Below are positions 14,046 through 21,894 of a stretch of DNA of 64,000 nucleotides, piece after piece. Source of the DNA: a virus; IMG/VR virus record IMGVR_UViG_3300042446_002107, positions 1 through 64,000 of that record; one strand, written 5' to 3'. Both the position numbers and the translations under genes were made by a program. Below the pieces are notes generated by a model. That model was not told the DNA's origin. It searched no databases and worked only from the letters and a program-made list of their open reading frames with translations. Positions within the stretch are counted from its first letter, which is position 1, and each line of letters starts with the position of its first letter.

Positions 14046-15995
14046 GTGAGCCCTGTTGGTTTCTACTATGATGAACCCATGAGGTTGTACTTAGATAAAA
14101 GCGAGATTGTGCTGGATTTTCCATATGACGCACAACAGGTGTCGGAATTAAAGCTAATAAAAGGCTCGCGTTGGGATAAACAGACAAAGCTCTGGAAGGT
14201 TCCTGTTACGTCCCTGGAGGCGGCTCGAGATTTCGCCATAAAGCATGACTTCAATGTAACTATCGACGTCCTCACGTTTAACGCCCCTAAAATCAAAACA
14301 GGAGCAGCAAAAGTCTCGCTCGAAGACGAAATGATTTCTATCCGTGTTCCGTATGAGCGCGTTGTTGTCAAAGCTGTAAAGCAGATACCCGCAGTTTCGT
14401 GGAATGCAGATAAACATTGTTGGCAGGCACCCGTATCATCCGTTCTTAACACGATTGAGTGGGCAGAAAAGTTTGATGTAGTAGTAGACCCTGCTGTGGC
14501 AGCACTGTCAGACCAGGTAACGGCGCGAATGAACGAGTTCGTTGAGGCCTCACGGGCAACCGAAGCAGAAGTTGACATCGTAGGCCTACAGGGAGAGCTT
14601 CTTCCCTATCAGCGTGCCGGAGTTGTGTATGCAGCACGCGCTCGACGTACGTTTATCGCAGACGACATGGGGTTGGGTAAGACTCTCCAGTCGATAGCGA
14701 CCCTCGAATATGTTACGGACTCGTATCCGGCCGTAGTTGTTTGTCCACCAAGCTTGGTCCTCAACTGGGTAACAGAATGGAACCGGTGGCTGCCTAATCG
14801 AAAGGTTGTGCCAGTAACTAATCGCAAGGACTTCCCCGAACGCGGCTCGTATGACGTAGTTGTTGTTGGTTACAGCAATATTGCTCACTGGGAAAAGCGC
14901 CTAACTGGGCATCGTTCTTACATCTTCGACGAAAGTCACTACGCAAAGACGCCAACAGCACAGAGAACGAAGGCAGCAGTAAAGATGGCCAAGTCTGCTC
15001 ACAAAGAGGGTCTCGTATTGTGTCTCACTGGCACGCCGGTAACCAATCGTCCAAACGAATACGCTTCTCAATTGGAAATACTGGGAAGACTTAAAGACTT
15101 TGGCGGCCTATGGGGTTTTTATCGCCGCTACTGTGCTGCCTATCAGGACAACTTCGGGCAATGGAACATCACCGGTCACTCGCATCTCGACGAACTGAAC
15201 GAACGCCTCCGAGGAACGTGCTACATAAGAAGGACGAAAGACCAGGTGCTGTCAGAGCTCCCTCCCGTAATGCACAGCAAACTGCTGGTAGAGGGAAGCT
15301 CTGCTGCAATGAAAGAATACAAAAAAGCCGAAACAGACATCTTGTTGTACATCGCAGAACGAGCACGTCAACTCGCTCTCGAACAAGGAAAGCCATCGTA
15401 CGGCGCTGCCATACACGCAATGATTAAAGCAGAGGCGAACGAACACCTGGTTCGACTGTCTGTACTCCGCAAGCTCGCTGCTAAAGCAAAAATGGAAGTC
15501 GTAGAAGAGTGGATAAACGCCCGCATAGATAACGGCAAGAAGGTTGTTGTTGCTGCTCACCATCGAGATATTGTCGATGAGCTTGCTCGCAAGTATGGCA
15601 ACCTTCGCATACAAGGCGGAATGTCTGTTGAGGAAGTCGAAGAGAGTAAGCGCAGATTTCAGACAGAAGATGTCGAAAGCGCACCCGTAATCGTTTTATC
15701 AATTCAGGCCGCAAAGACGGGACACACACTCACAGCAGCAGAGGAGTGTTTATTCGTGGAACTCCCGTGGACACCCGCTGACGTGGACCAGACTTACAGT
15801 AGATTGCACAGAATTGGACAGAAAGGCAGCGTAACGGCAACATACATGCTCGCTGCTGGAACCATAGACGAAGACATTTACGAGATTATCCAAAAGAAAC
15901 GTTCAGTGGTCAATGCTGCCGTTGACGGTGGGGAAGTAGATAACTCTGATTTTTCTACTCAGATGATTCTTAGCTTGCTAGATAAGCTTTCTTAA
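14046..15995 (+). CDS. SNF2-family helicase with N-terminal HARP-like region
   Basis: A 649-residue superfamily 2 ATPase. Residues 1-190 hold two similar beta-alpha segments (KGSRWDKQTKLWKVPV and PAVSWNADKHCWQAPV) like the HARP repeats of SMARCAL1-type annealing helicases. Walker A DDMGLGKT is near 207-214, the DESH box at 295-298, motif III LTGTPV follows, and RLHRIGQ (586-592) is the SNF2 motif VI. Likely remodels or anneals forked DNA in phage replication or repair. GTG 14046 is used; ATG 14079 (MRLYLDK) is an equally good start and neither has a ribosome binding site. Element A (15936) lies in the last codons. Confidence 0.9.
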   Translation: MSPVGFYYDEPMRLYLDKSEIVLDFPYDAQQVSELKLIKGSRWDKQTKLWKVPVTSLEAARDFAIKHDFNVTIDVLTFNAPKIKTGAAKVSLEDEMISIRVPYERVVVKAVKQIPAVSWNADKHCWQAPVSSVLNTIEWAEKFDVVVDPAVAALSDQVTARMNEFVEASRATEAEVDIVGLQGELLPYQRAGVVYAARARRTFIADDMGLGKTLQSIATLEYVTDSYPAVVVCPPSLVLNWVTEWNRWLPNRKVVPVTNRKDFPERGSYDVVVVGYSNIAHWEKRLTGHRSYIFDESHYAKTPTAQRTKAAVKMAKSAHKEGLVLCLTGTPVTNRPNEYASQLEILGRLKDFGGLWGFYRRYCAAYQDNFGQWNITGHSHLDELNERLRGTCYIRRTKDQVLSELPPVMHSKLLVEGSSAAMKEYKKAETDILLYIAERARQLALEQGKPSYGAAIHAMIKAEANEHLVRLSVLRKLAAKAKMEVVEEWINARIDNGKKVVVAAHHRDIVDELARKYGNLRIQGGMSVEEVEESKRRFQTEDVESAPVIVLSIQAAKTGHTLTAAEECLFVELPWTPADVDQTYSRLHRIGQKGSVTATYMLAAGTIDEDIYEIIQKKRSVVNAAVDGGEVDNSDFSTQMILSLLDKLS

Positions 15996-16438
15996 TCTTC
16001 TGCTGTTCGGGATTCGGAAGAATCGACACCGGCAATGATTTCTTGCGCAATAAGCTTTGCGTACTTGCGGCGTAAGCGCCAAATCTTTCTATTCATCTCA
16101 GTAAGCCCGCTACTCATGCGCGCCTTGATGATTGCATCGTCATCGAACACTCCGTATGCATTGAACAACGCATCATGAAGCTCTGTGTCCTCGATTAAAA
16201 TGTCAGAAATCCATCCGGCTTTTTTATCTATCGACATCATGAGTTCGCACATTCCTTCTGCACCAAACTCTTCCCAGAGGCGGTTTACAACAATGTTGCA
16301 GTAATGGCTACGGTACAAGCGCTGAGCTTTCTGTGATTGAGACATGAACTCAGAGAGCCATACGGCAAGTTCTGCACTCGATGGGCCTTCTTCGTCATCA
16401 AAGTCAAAGACTTCATCGTTATCGTCATTTTCATTCAC
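15992..16438 (-). CDS. Acidic helical phage protein, unknown
   Basis: A 148-residue protein with a very acidic N-terminus (MNENDDNDEVFDFDDEEG) then helices (QKAQRLYRSHYCNIVVNRLWEE at 37-58). Convergent with the helicase, overlapping its end by four bases. No family recognised. Confidence 0.75.
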   Translation of the reverse strand: MNENDDNDEVFDFDDEEGPSSAELAVWLSEFMSQSQKAQRLYRSHYCNIVVNRLWEEFGAEGMCELMMSIDKKAGWISDILIEDTELHDALFNAYGVFDDDAIIKARMSSGLTEMNRKIWRLRRKYAKLIAQEIIAGVDSSESRTAED

Positions 16439-16482
16439 GATTGTTCCCTTCGGCTTTCTCTATCTAAATGATACAGCCGAGA

Positions 16483-17511
16483 TTAGGATACCCCTGACAA
16501 TAGATAATCCTGAGCCTTTACTTTTGCTCGTGTCACCCACGAGTTGTTACTCATAGAAGCGAGTGCTCGCTCGGTAGGTGTTGCTTCGCGATAGTGGTCG
16601 AGATACTCACCGATTGCGTTGACGAGAGACCAGCCGTTGTACCCGTAGTTCTTTGCGTTGTTGTCGTTTGCGTAAATTGCGCGTACCAATGATGTTACTT
16701 CTTTGTGGTTTGTTTCTTGACGTGCTGTTGCGTCTTTGCTTATCGGGAATACTTGGTTCAGTGTCTTGTCAAGTATTTGAGAAGAAGCAGGAACATTTAT
16801 TGACAGCAACTTTTCTGCTGTAAGCGTGAACTCGCGAGCCCATTCGGTTGAGATATTGAGAACTTCGTTCGCTTGCTCCATTGCTCTATCTGCATTGCGT
16901 GTGTGACGCGCAGTAAAGACTCGCTTCGCTGACGAAACACCGGCAATCACTGTGTTTTTACATACGGCACGAATACTCGTGTTCGCAAAGGTAATCGCTG
17001 TTTTGCCGTCATGCCCGTTGTGTACGAGTAGATAACGTTCAATCGAGTCATTGATTCCTGCTGGGTCGATTATTAGCGCACCCATGTCAATAGATGCAAA
17101 GAATTCACATCCGTCTCTCAGGACTCCGCATGTATCAACAACTGCATCCCCATCCGAAGCACCAACTATGTCGAGGGCGTAATTGAGACATTCCCGATTC
17201 TGCTGCACCACATAGCGAGTACCCACTGTTGCTAGGCCGTTAAACGACCCGTCTGTGTTCACCCGTACTGTTGCTCTGCTGTCTGGTACAAGAATTGTGG
17301 TTCCGTCCGGTTGACGAATTGGCTCCCCGTCGTCGTCACATACGGCTACCCGTGTGGTTACTACGTCGAAATCTGCCTGTGCTGCAGCAAGCATTGCTTC
17401 TGCCGTTTGTAGCCCTCTCATGGGCTGCCCAAGCTTGTGCCATGGAATCTGTCGGTCCGCATACGCCATGCGTGCTGTACCGTCTTTGTTGATTTCTATC
17501 TGATGAGCCAT
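16483..17511 (-). CDS. DUF932 phage/plasmid-like protein
   Basis: A 342-residue protein of the DUF932 (TIGR03299) family found in phages and plasmids: N-terminal PWHKLGQPMRG, central YVVQQNRECLNYA and the GHDGKTAITFANTSIRAVC segment are typical. Function unproved; a link to DNA metabolism or anti-restriction has been proposed for relatives. The start MAHQIEI follows GAGACGGAGACGG; the longer frame to 17619 is leader. Element A (17028) lies inside the gene in the sense opposite to translation. Confidence 0.85.
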   Translation of the reverse strand: MAHQIEINKDGTARMAYADRQIPWHKLGQPMRGLQTAEAMLAAAQADFDVVTTRVAVCDDDGEPIRQPDGTTILVPDSRATVRVNTDGSFNGLATVGTRYVVQQNRECLNYALDIVGASDGDAVVDTCGVLRDGCEFFASIDMGALIIDPAGINDSIERYLLVHNGHDGKTAITFANTSIRAVCKNTVIAGVSSAKRVFTARHTRNADRAMEQANEVLNISTEWAREFTLTAEKLLSINVPASSQILDKTLNQVFPISKDATARQETNHKEVTSLVRAIYANDNNAKNYGYNGWSLVNAIGEYLDHYREATPTERALASMSNNSWVTRAKVKAQDYLLSGVS

Positions 17512-17684
17512 AGCCGTCTCCGTCTCTGTTTTCTTATAGATAAATCTATCTGAAAGATGCCCACTTCTAGTGCAACAGTTATTATCGGGGCTCTCCCCTT
17601 TTGGGGAGCGCACGCACACACGGGGGTGTGAGAGATAACTCGCTGGTTTGAGCGAAGTGGCGCACTAACAGAGTAGATAACTTT

Positions 17685-17713
17685 TCGCAAGTCTGTACCC
17701 CTGCTGGTACGAT
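17685..17713 (+). promoter_or_regulatory. Promoter of the 17743-18141 gene
   Basis: -35 TCGCAA, 17 bases (GTCTGTACC), -10 TACGAT. Element A (17670-17684) abuts it and element B is at 17621-17639. Confidence 0.78.
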
Positions 17714-17742
17714 TTGGGTATTCCAACTGAAAGGGGAACCCA

Positions 17743-18141
17743 ATGAACCTAGAGCAAGCACTTCTGCTAGTTTCCGAGAGCATCAACGCACACCTACACA
17801 TGGAGCGCCTGATGGCGTCCGATGTAAGCGCAAGCCGTCAGGCGATGCAAGACCAAGCCCGTGACACATGGGACGCACAGGACTACAAGGACGCAACCGA
17901 GGGTGGCTGTGGCTTCCCATGGGAATCCGACGAGGAGAACGAATGGACGAGCGTCATCTCACGAGAGACGACCTTCGCCCTGATGCACATCGCAGTGAAC
18001 ATGGTCATGGCTCTCGTCCCTGAGGAATGGACGGAAGCAACCCGTGAGGACTGGGTAGCGTTCCTAGACCAAGACTGCACGCTTGACTCAGACGCCGTGG
18101 CGCAGTTCATGCATGGATGGGACGGGGAGTTCACCTACTGA
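17743..18141 (+). CDS. Acidic helical phage protein, unknown
   Basis: A 132-residue acidic protein with a CTGAAAGGGG ribosome binding site (ACTGAAAGGGG). Regular helices and Trp-rich segments (EEWTEATREDWVAFL). No family recognised. Followed by the hairpin at 18157-18196. Confidence 0.78.
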   Translation: MNLEQALLLVSESINAHLHMERLMASDVSASRQAMQDQARDTWDAQDYKDATEGGCGFPWESDEENEWTSVISRETTFALMHIAVNMVMALVPEEWTEATREDWVAFLDQDCTLDSDAVAQFMHGWDGEFTY

Positions 18142-18156
18142 CCCCACCCCAAAAAA

Positions 18157-18196
18157 GACGGCACTCGGAGTCCACCCCCCGACCCCGAGTGCCGTC
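18157..18196 (+). terminator. Hairpin terminator
   Basis: GACGGCACTCGG pairs perfectly with CCGAGTGCCGTC (12 bp), 15 bases after the stop. No T-run. Confidence 0.7.
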
Positions 18197-18203
18197 CGTC
18201 AGG

Positions 18204-18254
18204 GCGAGAACAACCGCAGCGAAGCAAGGGCGTTAGTCGACAAAAGCCGGGGCT
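18204..18254. repeat. About 50-bp GC-rich repeat, inverted copy
   Basis: GCGAGAACAACCGC through GGGCGTTAGTCG to AGCCGGGGCT. See 9068-9117. Confidence 0.65.
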
Positions 18255-18345
18255 ATCACTCAAACCTGCTGACGTCAGGAACATGATGGGGATGATGAGA
18301 GATAAATCGGAATTATTTGACGCGCGTACACAGAGTAGATAACTT

Positions 18346-18374
18346 TTGCAAGTCTGAACCAGCGATGGTACATT
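18346..18374 (+). promoter_or_regulatory. Promoter giving a leaderless transcript
   Basis: -35 TTGCAA, 17 bases, -10 TACATT. The -10 ends at 18374, six bases before ATG 18381, so the mRNA would begin at the start codon. Element A lies upstream (18335). Confidence 0.75.
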
Positions 18375-18380
18375 GTGTGC

Positions 18381-19583
18381 ATGAGACAAGTACCTACAGC
18401 ATCACTAGCCCATAGCCTGCATACCGATTATCTGCAATACCGAGAGAGCCACCCAACGATGGACAGGCTCTTGCACCTCGGATACTTTCGCGCCATGTGG
18501 GCAGATAGCGATACATCTATTGTGACCCGTGAAACATTGAAGAGGGAAGCAGAAAGAGGCGCAGTCCATCATGAGGTACATCGCGCACTAGACGACACAA
18601 TCATCGCGCTCGGTGACACCGTGTTTCTTACTGATGACCTGCGTGAGTTGGTCAAGACAGCAGAAGCAACAATGCCTGATGAAGTTTTATTTGAGACCGA
18701 CATTTTTACCCCGTGTGGATTTATTGTGATGGAAACCCCACTGCACAAAACCGTACAGTCACTCATAAAAGTTGAAGATTTTGATGAAGTATTTGCGCTT
18801 GCGAAAAAGTACGGCGCAATAATAAGCGGAACACGCAACGATAATGAACCCAATGAAGACGGCAATTATTTAGGCACAGAGAATTGGGAAGTGCAAGCGT
18901 TTGCGTGGGCTGACGTGGACGCCGTAACACCCGAAGCACTTTTAGAAATAGAGAGACGGTTCGGCAAGGACAGTAATGAATATGATTTCGCTAAAAATGT
19001 TTCTAAGAACTCAGAAAAAGACAACGCTATTCAGGTTCGTGTTTTTGGAACTCTCGTATCAACTACTGTCAATGGACTAACGGTAGAAGTTCCACAACTA
19101 CACATTGCTCCGTTACGACTAATGGACATGTACGCGTTTTTCTATGGTGAAGATGGAATGGAAATAGAACGCAAAGCAAGTGGAGTAGATAACTTTTCAG
19201 AGAACGAATTGAACGAATCGTCATGGGAACGAAGCAGAGAGGTGCGTCGTTTTCTTGTTGCTCTGTTTCGCTTGATGGATGAATATGTTGATGTGGAAAC
19301 AACCGCGCTACCCCGTGCTTTCGGGAGACGCGCTACGCGTGGTGGTCGTAAGGGTGATGCAAAAAGTGTCACCACACTTTCATTGCGTCGCGCTCTGTAT
19401 GACGAGACAGATGGAACGGGAGCAAAGATAACGCTTGCTCATTTAGTCCGTGGTCACTGGCGTAATCAGTGGTACCCATCACGCAAGACCCATCGTGCAA
19501 AATGGATACAGGCTCATCGTCGCGGTGGAAACATCACAGACGAAGTAACAGAGCGCCCACGCATTATCAAGGTAGACCGATAG
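18381..19583 (+). CDS. Large orphan, actinobacterial plasmid/phage type
   Basis: A 400-residue protein. The C-terminal HLVRGHWRNQWYPS then HRAKWIQAHRRG is a segment I recognise from actinobacterial phage and plasmid proteins of unknown function. The N-terminal part is helical, the middle beta-rich (IQVRVFGTLVSTTVNG). The start is ATG 18381 because the promoter places transcription there; a GTG two codons earlier overlaps the -10. Element A (19185) is inside, read as GVDNF. Confidence 0.78.
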   Translation: MRQVPTASLAHSLHTDYLQYRESHPTMDRLLHLGYFRAMWADSDTSIVTRETLKREAERGAVHHEVHRALDDTIIALGDTVFLTDDLRELVKTAEATMPDEVLFETDIFTPCGFIVMETPLHKTVQSLIKVEDFDEVFALAKKYGAIISGTRNDNEPNEDGNYLGTENWEVQAFAWADVDAVTPEALLEIERRFGKDSNEYDFAKNVSKNSEKDNAIQVRVFGTLVSTTVNGLTVEVPQLHIAPLRLMDMYAFFYGEDGMEIERKASGVDNFSENELNESSWERSREVRRFLVALFRLMDEYVDVETTALPRAFGRRATRGGRKGDAKSVTTLSLRRALYDETDGTGAKITLAHLVRGHWRNQWYPSRKTHRAKWIQAHRRGGNITDEVTERPRIIKVDR

Positions 19584-19591
19584 GAACGCAA

Positions 19592-19652
19592 AAGCGCCGT
19601 GCCGATACTTATCTACTCTCATAGGTAAGTGCCGACACGACGCTTACGTCGT
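19592..19652 (+). terminator. Imperfect hairpin with element A at its top
   Basis: AAGCGCCGTG opposes CACGACGCTT, and ACTTATC opposes GGTAAGT higher in the stem, with TCTACTCTCATA as the loop region. Element A (19609) again sits in a hairpin between convergent genes. A nested CACGACG/CGTCGTG stem overlaps the end. Pairing is imperfect. Confidence 0.5.
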
Positions 19653-19665
19653 GTACCGAATTTGT

Positions 19666-19989
19666 TTACTTGCTCTGTGAGTTACGCGCACTGTATGGAT
19701 ACGAAGGGTGCGTCCGTCGTGCATTGTGGCGCATGCCTTTGATTTCTCCGTATGCCCAAACACTAAGCAATGTTCCCGTCACAGTACCCGTGACGGTCAA
19801 GAACAAACCAGCGAAAAGGTCGTAGGCGGTATGGCTCCGATGTGAGAGCGATGCGAGATACAGACCAAGCGCGGTGAACACCCATGGCGTTCCTGCAAGA
19901 AGTTTGTAAATCAGTGTCGGATAATTTTCTGTAAGCCAGTTGGTTGCCTGTGCTTCTACTCGGTCTAGGTGGTTGATGATGCTTGTCAT
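19666..19989 (-). CDS. Two-helix membrane protein
   Basis: A 107-residue protein with hydrophobic segments TPWVFTALGLYLASL and LFAGLFLTVTGTVTGTLL and a basic tail. The GAAAGGGAATC ribosome binding site sets the start. Holin-like size, but far from the lysin; function unknown. Confidence 0.72.
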   Translation of the reverse strand: MTSIINHLDRVEAQATNWLTENYPTLIYKLLAGTPWVFTALGLYLASLSHRSHTAYDLFAGLFLTVTGTVTGTLLSVWAYGEIKGMRHNARRTHPSYPYSARNSQSK

Positions 19990-20022
19990 GGTGATTCCCT
20001 TTCGGTTGGTGGTGACTTACGA

Positions 20023-20051
20023 ACTGTACCACTCACAGGACAAACTATCAA
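20023..20051 (-). promoter_or_regulatory. Promoter with element B only
   Basis: -35 TTGATA, 17 bases, -10 TACAGT. Element B variant (GAGATAA after five G, 20053-20072) is adjacent; no A element. Confidence 0.7.
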
Positions 20052-20120
20052 GGATTATCTCTTACTCCCCCACATTGAGAGCAGTGATGGTGGTGAGAGC
20101 CCCGGGTTTGTGACGGTTAT

Positions 20121-20381
20121 CTACTCTGTGTCAGTATCGCCACGTAAGTAGTTGGCACGCATTACTTCGGTAGTGGCTTCTCCGGTTTGGTCAAGTGTCG
20201 CGATGTCGTAGATGCAACCACAGCGATAGCAGAGGTATGAATGACCATCCCAAGAACCGTTAGCAACGGGTTCTACCATCTCTCCTGATGGCAGACATGC
20301 GTAGAAACCATCAATGTCCGGTTCGTTACCGCATCCACATACAAGCCAGTCGGCTACTGTTCTATCGAGATTGAGTGTCAT
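20121..20381 (-). CDS. Cysteine-rich, probably zinc-binding protein
   Basis: An 86-residue protein with CGC near residue 15 and CYRCGC near 51. Overlaps the stop of the upstream gene by four bases. Ends two bases before an A element (20117). Unknown function. Confidence 0.7.
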   Translation of the reverse strand: MTLNLDRTVADWLVCGCGNEPDIDGFYACLPSGEMVEPVANGSWDGHSYLCYRCGCIYDIATLDQTGEATTEVMRANYLRGDTDTE

Positions 20382-20830
20382 GACTGTTCTTCTTCCTTTG
20401 GTTCTTCGATGATTATCGAAGCCCTATCATAGGGGTTGTGTGGAGGGTCATCGTGCCACGCTCCATCAGGCCATGCTGTACGAGAGTGAACGCCATGAAC
20501 GTTCTGTCCAAAGAGTTCAGTGCTCTGCCAAGCGTGCGTACAGCAAGGGATGACGTCACTGTTCGGATGACAGTTCTGACCAACTGTCTGAGCGAGCAAA
20601 GGGAACGTGGTGAGAAACTTGGCAACGCAGTCATGACACATAATCCATTCACGAGAACGAACTCTGCCTGAGAGCACATCGAGGTTGTCACAAAAGCCAC
20701 CATAGTAACCAAAGGTGTCGAAGGGTAAGACCCAACCATCATCGGGATAACTGTCTTGTTGAGTACAGATGACCTGTTGAGCACATGCTGAGCAGGTTGC
20801 GTATCGGGTAGGTGTGTTGGGTTGGTTCAT
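20378..20830 (-). CDS. Cysteine-rich protein, leaderless
   Basis: A 150-residue protein with CSAC, CHDC and a CCTH pair, suggesting zinc sites. Start at 20830 (MNQPNT) because the -10 box (20838-20843) overlaps the earlier ATG at 20839; transcription would begin at 20830 itself. Function unknown. Confidence 0.7.
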   Translation of the reverse strand: MNQPNTPTRYATCSACAQQVICTQQDSYPDDGWVLPFDTFGYYGGFCDNLDVLSGRVRSREWIMCHDCVAKFLTTFPLLAQTVGQNCHPNSDVIPCCTHAWQSTELFGQNVHGVHSRTAWPDGAWHDDPPHNPYDRASIIIEEPKEEEQS

Positions 20831-20837
20831 GTAGAGC

Positions 20838-20866
20838 ATGGTACCACCATGAGTACAGACTCCCGT
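20838..20866 (-). promoter_or_regulatory. Promoter of the 20378-20830 gene
   Basis: -35 ACGGGA, 17 bases (GTCTGTACT), -10 TACCAT, seven bases before the ATG. No element A or B alongside. Confidence 0.68.
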
Positions 20867-20903
20867 AGGGTACCCGTGGCCTCTTAGGCAATCATCAAGA
20901 AGG

Positions 20904-21269
20904 TCAAGAAATAATGTTGCCTGATGTCATTCGGTAGAAGATGGCATAGCAGTATCGTCTGCGTCGTGTCTGTTCTCTCTCGACCTTGTACCTATGCCAC
21001 CTGTTGAGCATGTCCATACTGGCAGGTGAGTGATAGCAACCTGCCTCTGTCTCTGCCTCTACCATGAGGGAGTAGAGGTTTGCCTCACTACCCGTGGCAC
21101 TCTGCGTGTTCACCTTCGCTTCACGCAATGCCTGAAATACTTTTGACATGAACAAAGAGGCAACGAGCATCTGTTCGAGGTTCTCATCGTCTGTTAGGTA
21201 GTCATCGACGATGCGTGACACACGAATAGCCTGATGGACACTATGTGACGGTATGTAGATGCCGGGCAT
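20904..21269 (-). CDS. Helical protein of unknown function
   Basis: A 121-residue protein, mostly helical (VDDYLTDDENLEQMLVASLF) with a basic stretch REQTRRRRYCY. GATACT lies eight bases before the ATG, so this may also be a leaderless gene. No family recognised. Confidence 0.68.
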   Translation of the reverse strand: MPGIYIPSHSVHQAIRVSRIVDDYLTDDENLEQMLVASLFMSKVFQALREAKVNTQSATGSEANLYSLMVEAETEAGCYHSPASMDMLNRWHRYKVEREQTRRRRYCYAIFYRMTSGNIIS

Positions 21270-21305
21270 CTGCGCAGAGTATCACTCCACTAACGAGAGG
21301 GGTAG

Positions 21306-21479
21306 CTATCCCCACTTGATTTCTTTGGTCTGTTTGTCTTGGGGCTCTACTGATAACACTTCGAGCATGTCTCCTTGACTGAGAAGGTTACGCACTAGAG
21401 ATAGTGCCTCATCTACTGATGATGGTATGTCAAGGTCACTGCGCTGACCTACTGTGACGGTGATTCGGTATGTGTTCAT
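21306..21479 (-). CDS. 57-residue beta-alpha protein
   Basis: Starts at ATG 21479, overlapping the upstream TGA (ATGA). MNTYRITVTVGQRSDLDIP then a helix (VDEALSLVRNLLSQ): a small beta-alpha fold. Function unknown. Confidence 0.65.
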   Translation of the reverse strand: MNTYRITVTVGQRSDLDIPSSVDEALSLVRNLLSQGDMLEVLSVEPQDKQTKEIKWG

Positions 21480-21709
21480 GCCTTGTACCATACAGCCTTA
21501 GATAGGCGTGCGATACTAGATGCCTGTTGAGGTGATGTACAGGGGATACGCCTAATGATGCGATGCGTCTCACCTGATGTAGTTACTGACATCCACACCT
21601 CCACGATGTTACCTATGGCATTGATGTAGGTGACTGTCCCCTCTGATGCTAGGTCAGTGATGTGTGAGGTGAGTAGATGGTCTATTAGTGATGGGGTGAT
21701 GGTGTTCAT
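21476..21709 (-). CDS. Small alpha/beta protein, leaderless
   Basis: A 77-residue protein starting at ATG 21709, seven bases after the -10 TACTGT, so leaderless. The longer frame to 21739 runs through the promoter. Helical N-terminus, then beta strands. Unknown function. Confidence 0.68.
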   Translation of the reverse strand: MNTITPSLIDHLLTSHITDLASEGTVTYINAIGNIVEVWMSVTTSGETHRIIRRIPCTSPQQASSIARLSKAVWYKA

Positions 21710-21716
21710 GTGAAGG

Positions 21717-21745
21717 ACAGTACACGAGGGGTGGTACATAGTAAA
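21717..21745 (-). promoter_or_regulatory. Promoter of the 21476-21709 pair
   Basis: -35 TTTACT, 17 bases, -10 TACTGT. The GTCTGTAC spacer motif is absent. Confidence 0.5.
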
Positions 21746-21859
21746 GGGGGGGGTGGGGGTATAGCCCCGCGAGCTTTCGACCGAGGCCCGAATACCGGGG
21801 GCCAGCTATAAATCAAAATTTATGCTTCATCTTTTTTTACTTAAATTTATCCAATCTGC
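21746..21859. other. G-rich boundary between the two genome arms
   Basis: A G-run (GGGGGGGTGGGGG-type, 21745-21759) followed by TATAGCCCCGCGAGC and a GGCC-rich stem region ending near 21808, then AT-rich sequence containing AAATTTATCC (21843-21852). No gene. It separates the element-A-rich arm from the rest and lies between divergent genes. Confidence 0.5.
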
Positions 21860-21888
21860 TTGCGTGTGGCAGCCTGTCTGTGTAGCCT
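21860..21888 (+). promoter_or_regulatory. Possible promoter of 21895-22161
   Basis: TTGCGT, 17 bases, TAGCCT, six bases before the ATG. Would give a leaderless mRNA. Confidence 0.45.
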
Positions 21889-21894
21889 TGTCCC

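Larger units (their letters stand above)
1335..20072. repeat. Element B: GGGGG-N4-6-GAGAGATAA, about 18 copies
   Basis: A second repeated motif related to element A (GAGAGATAA against GAGTAGATAA) but led by a run of four to seven G. Copies lie near 1339, 2873, 2985, 3758, 5419, 6460, 7319, 7430, 8988, 9931, 10536, 11440, 12265, 13446, 13673, 17630, 18295 and 20057. In most transcription units it lies between the GC-rich hairpin ending the previous gene and the element A plus promoter of the next. At 7316-7325 and 12259-12277 it replaces A directly upstream of the -35. Confidence 0.85.
130..20125. repeat. Element A: dispersed 13-bp motif AGAGTAGATAACT, 47 copies
   Basis: The core GTAGATAA was counted by eye on both strands. 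Minus-sense copies begin at 130, 435, 1292, 1438, 1763, 2146, 2824, 3026, 3677, 3864, 4224, 4760, 5324, 5530, 5874, 6209, 6411, 6692, 7832, 8905, 8929, 9140, 9878, 10066, 10481, 13351, 13391, 19609 and 20117. Plus-sense copies begin at 1460, 3066, 3900, 5562, 7466, 7859, 11367, 11459, 12150, 12668, 12926, 13019, 13911, 15936, 17028, 17673, 18335 and 19185. Most share flanks (GAG before, CT or GT after). Copies directly upstream of -35 boxes point with the gene. I noticed none in the remaining 44 kb. The element is not self-complementary, so it looks like an asymmetric protein-binding site. Confidence 0.9.

Noticed and set aside
129-20130. CRISPR array made of the repeated 13-bp motif
   Set aside because: Copies are irregularly spaced, occur on both strands, sit at promoters and gene ends, and there are no uniform spacers or cas genes.
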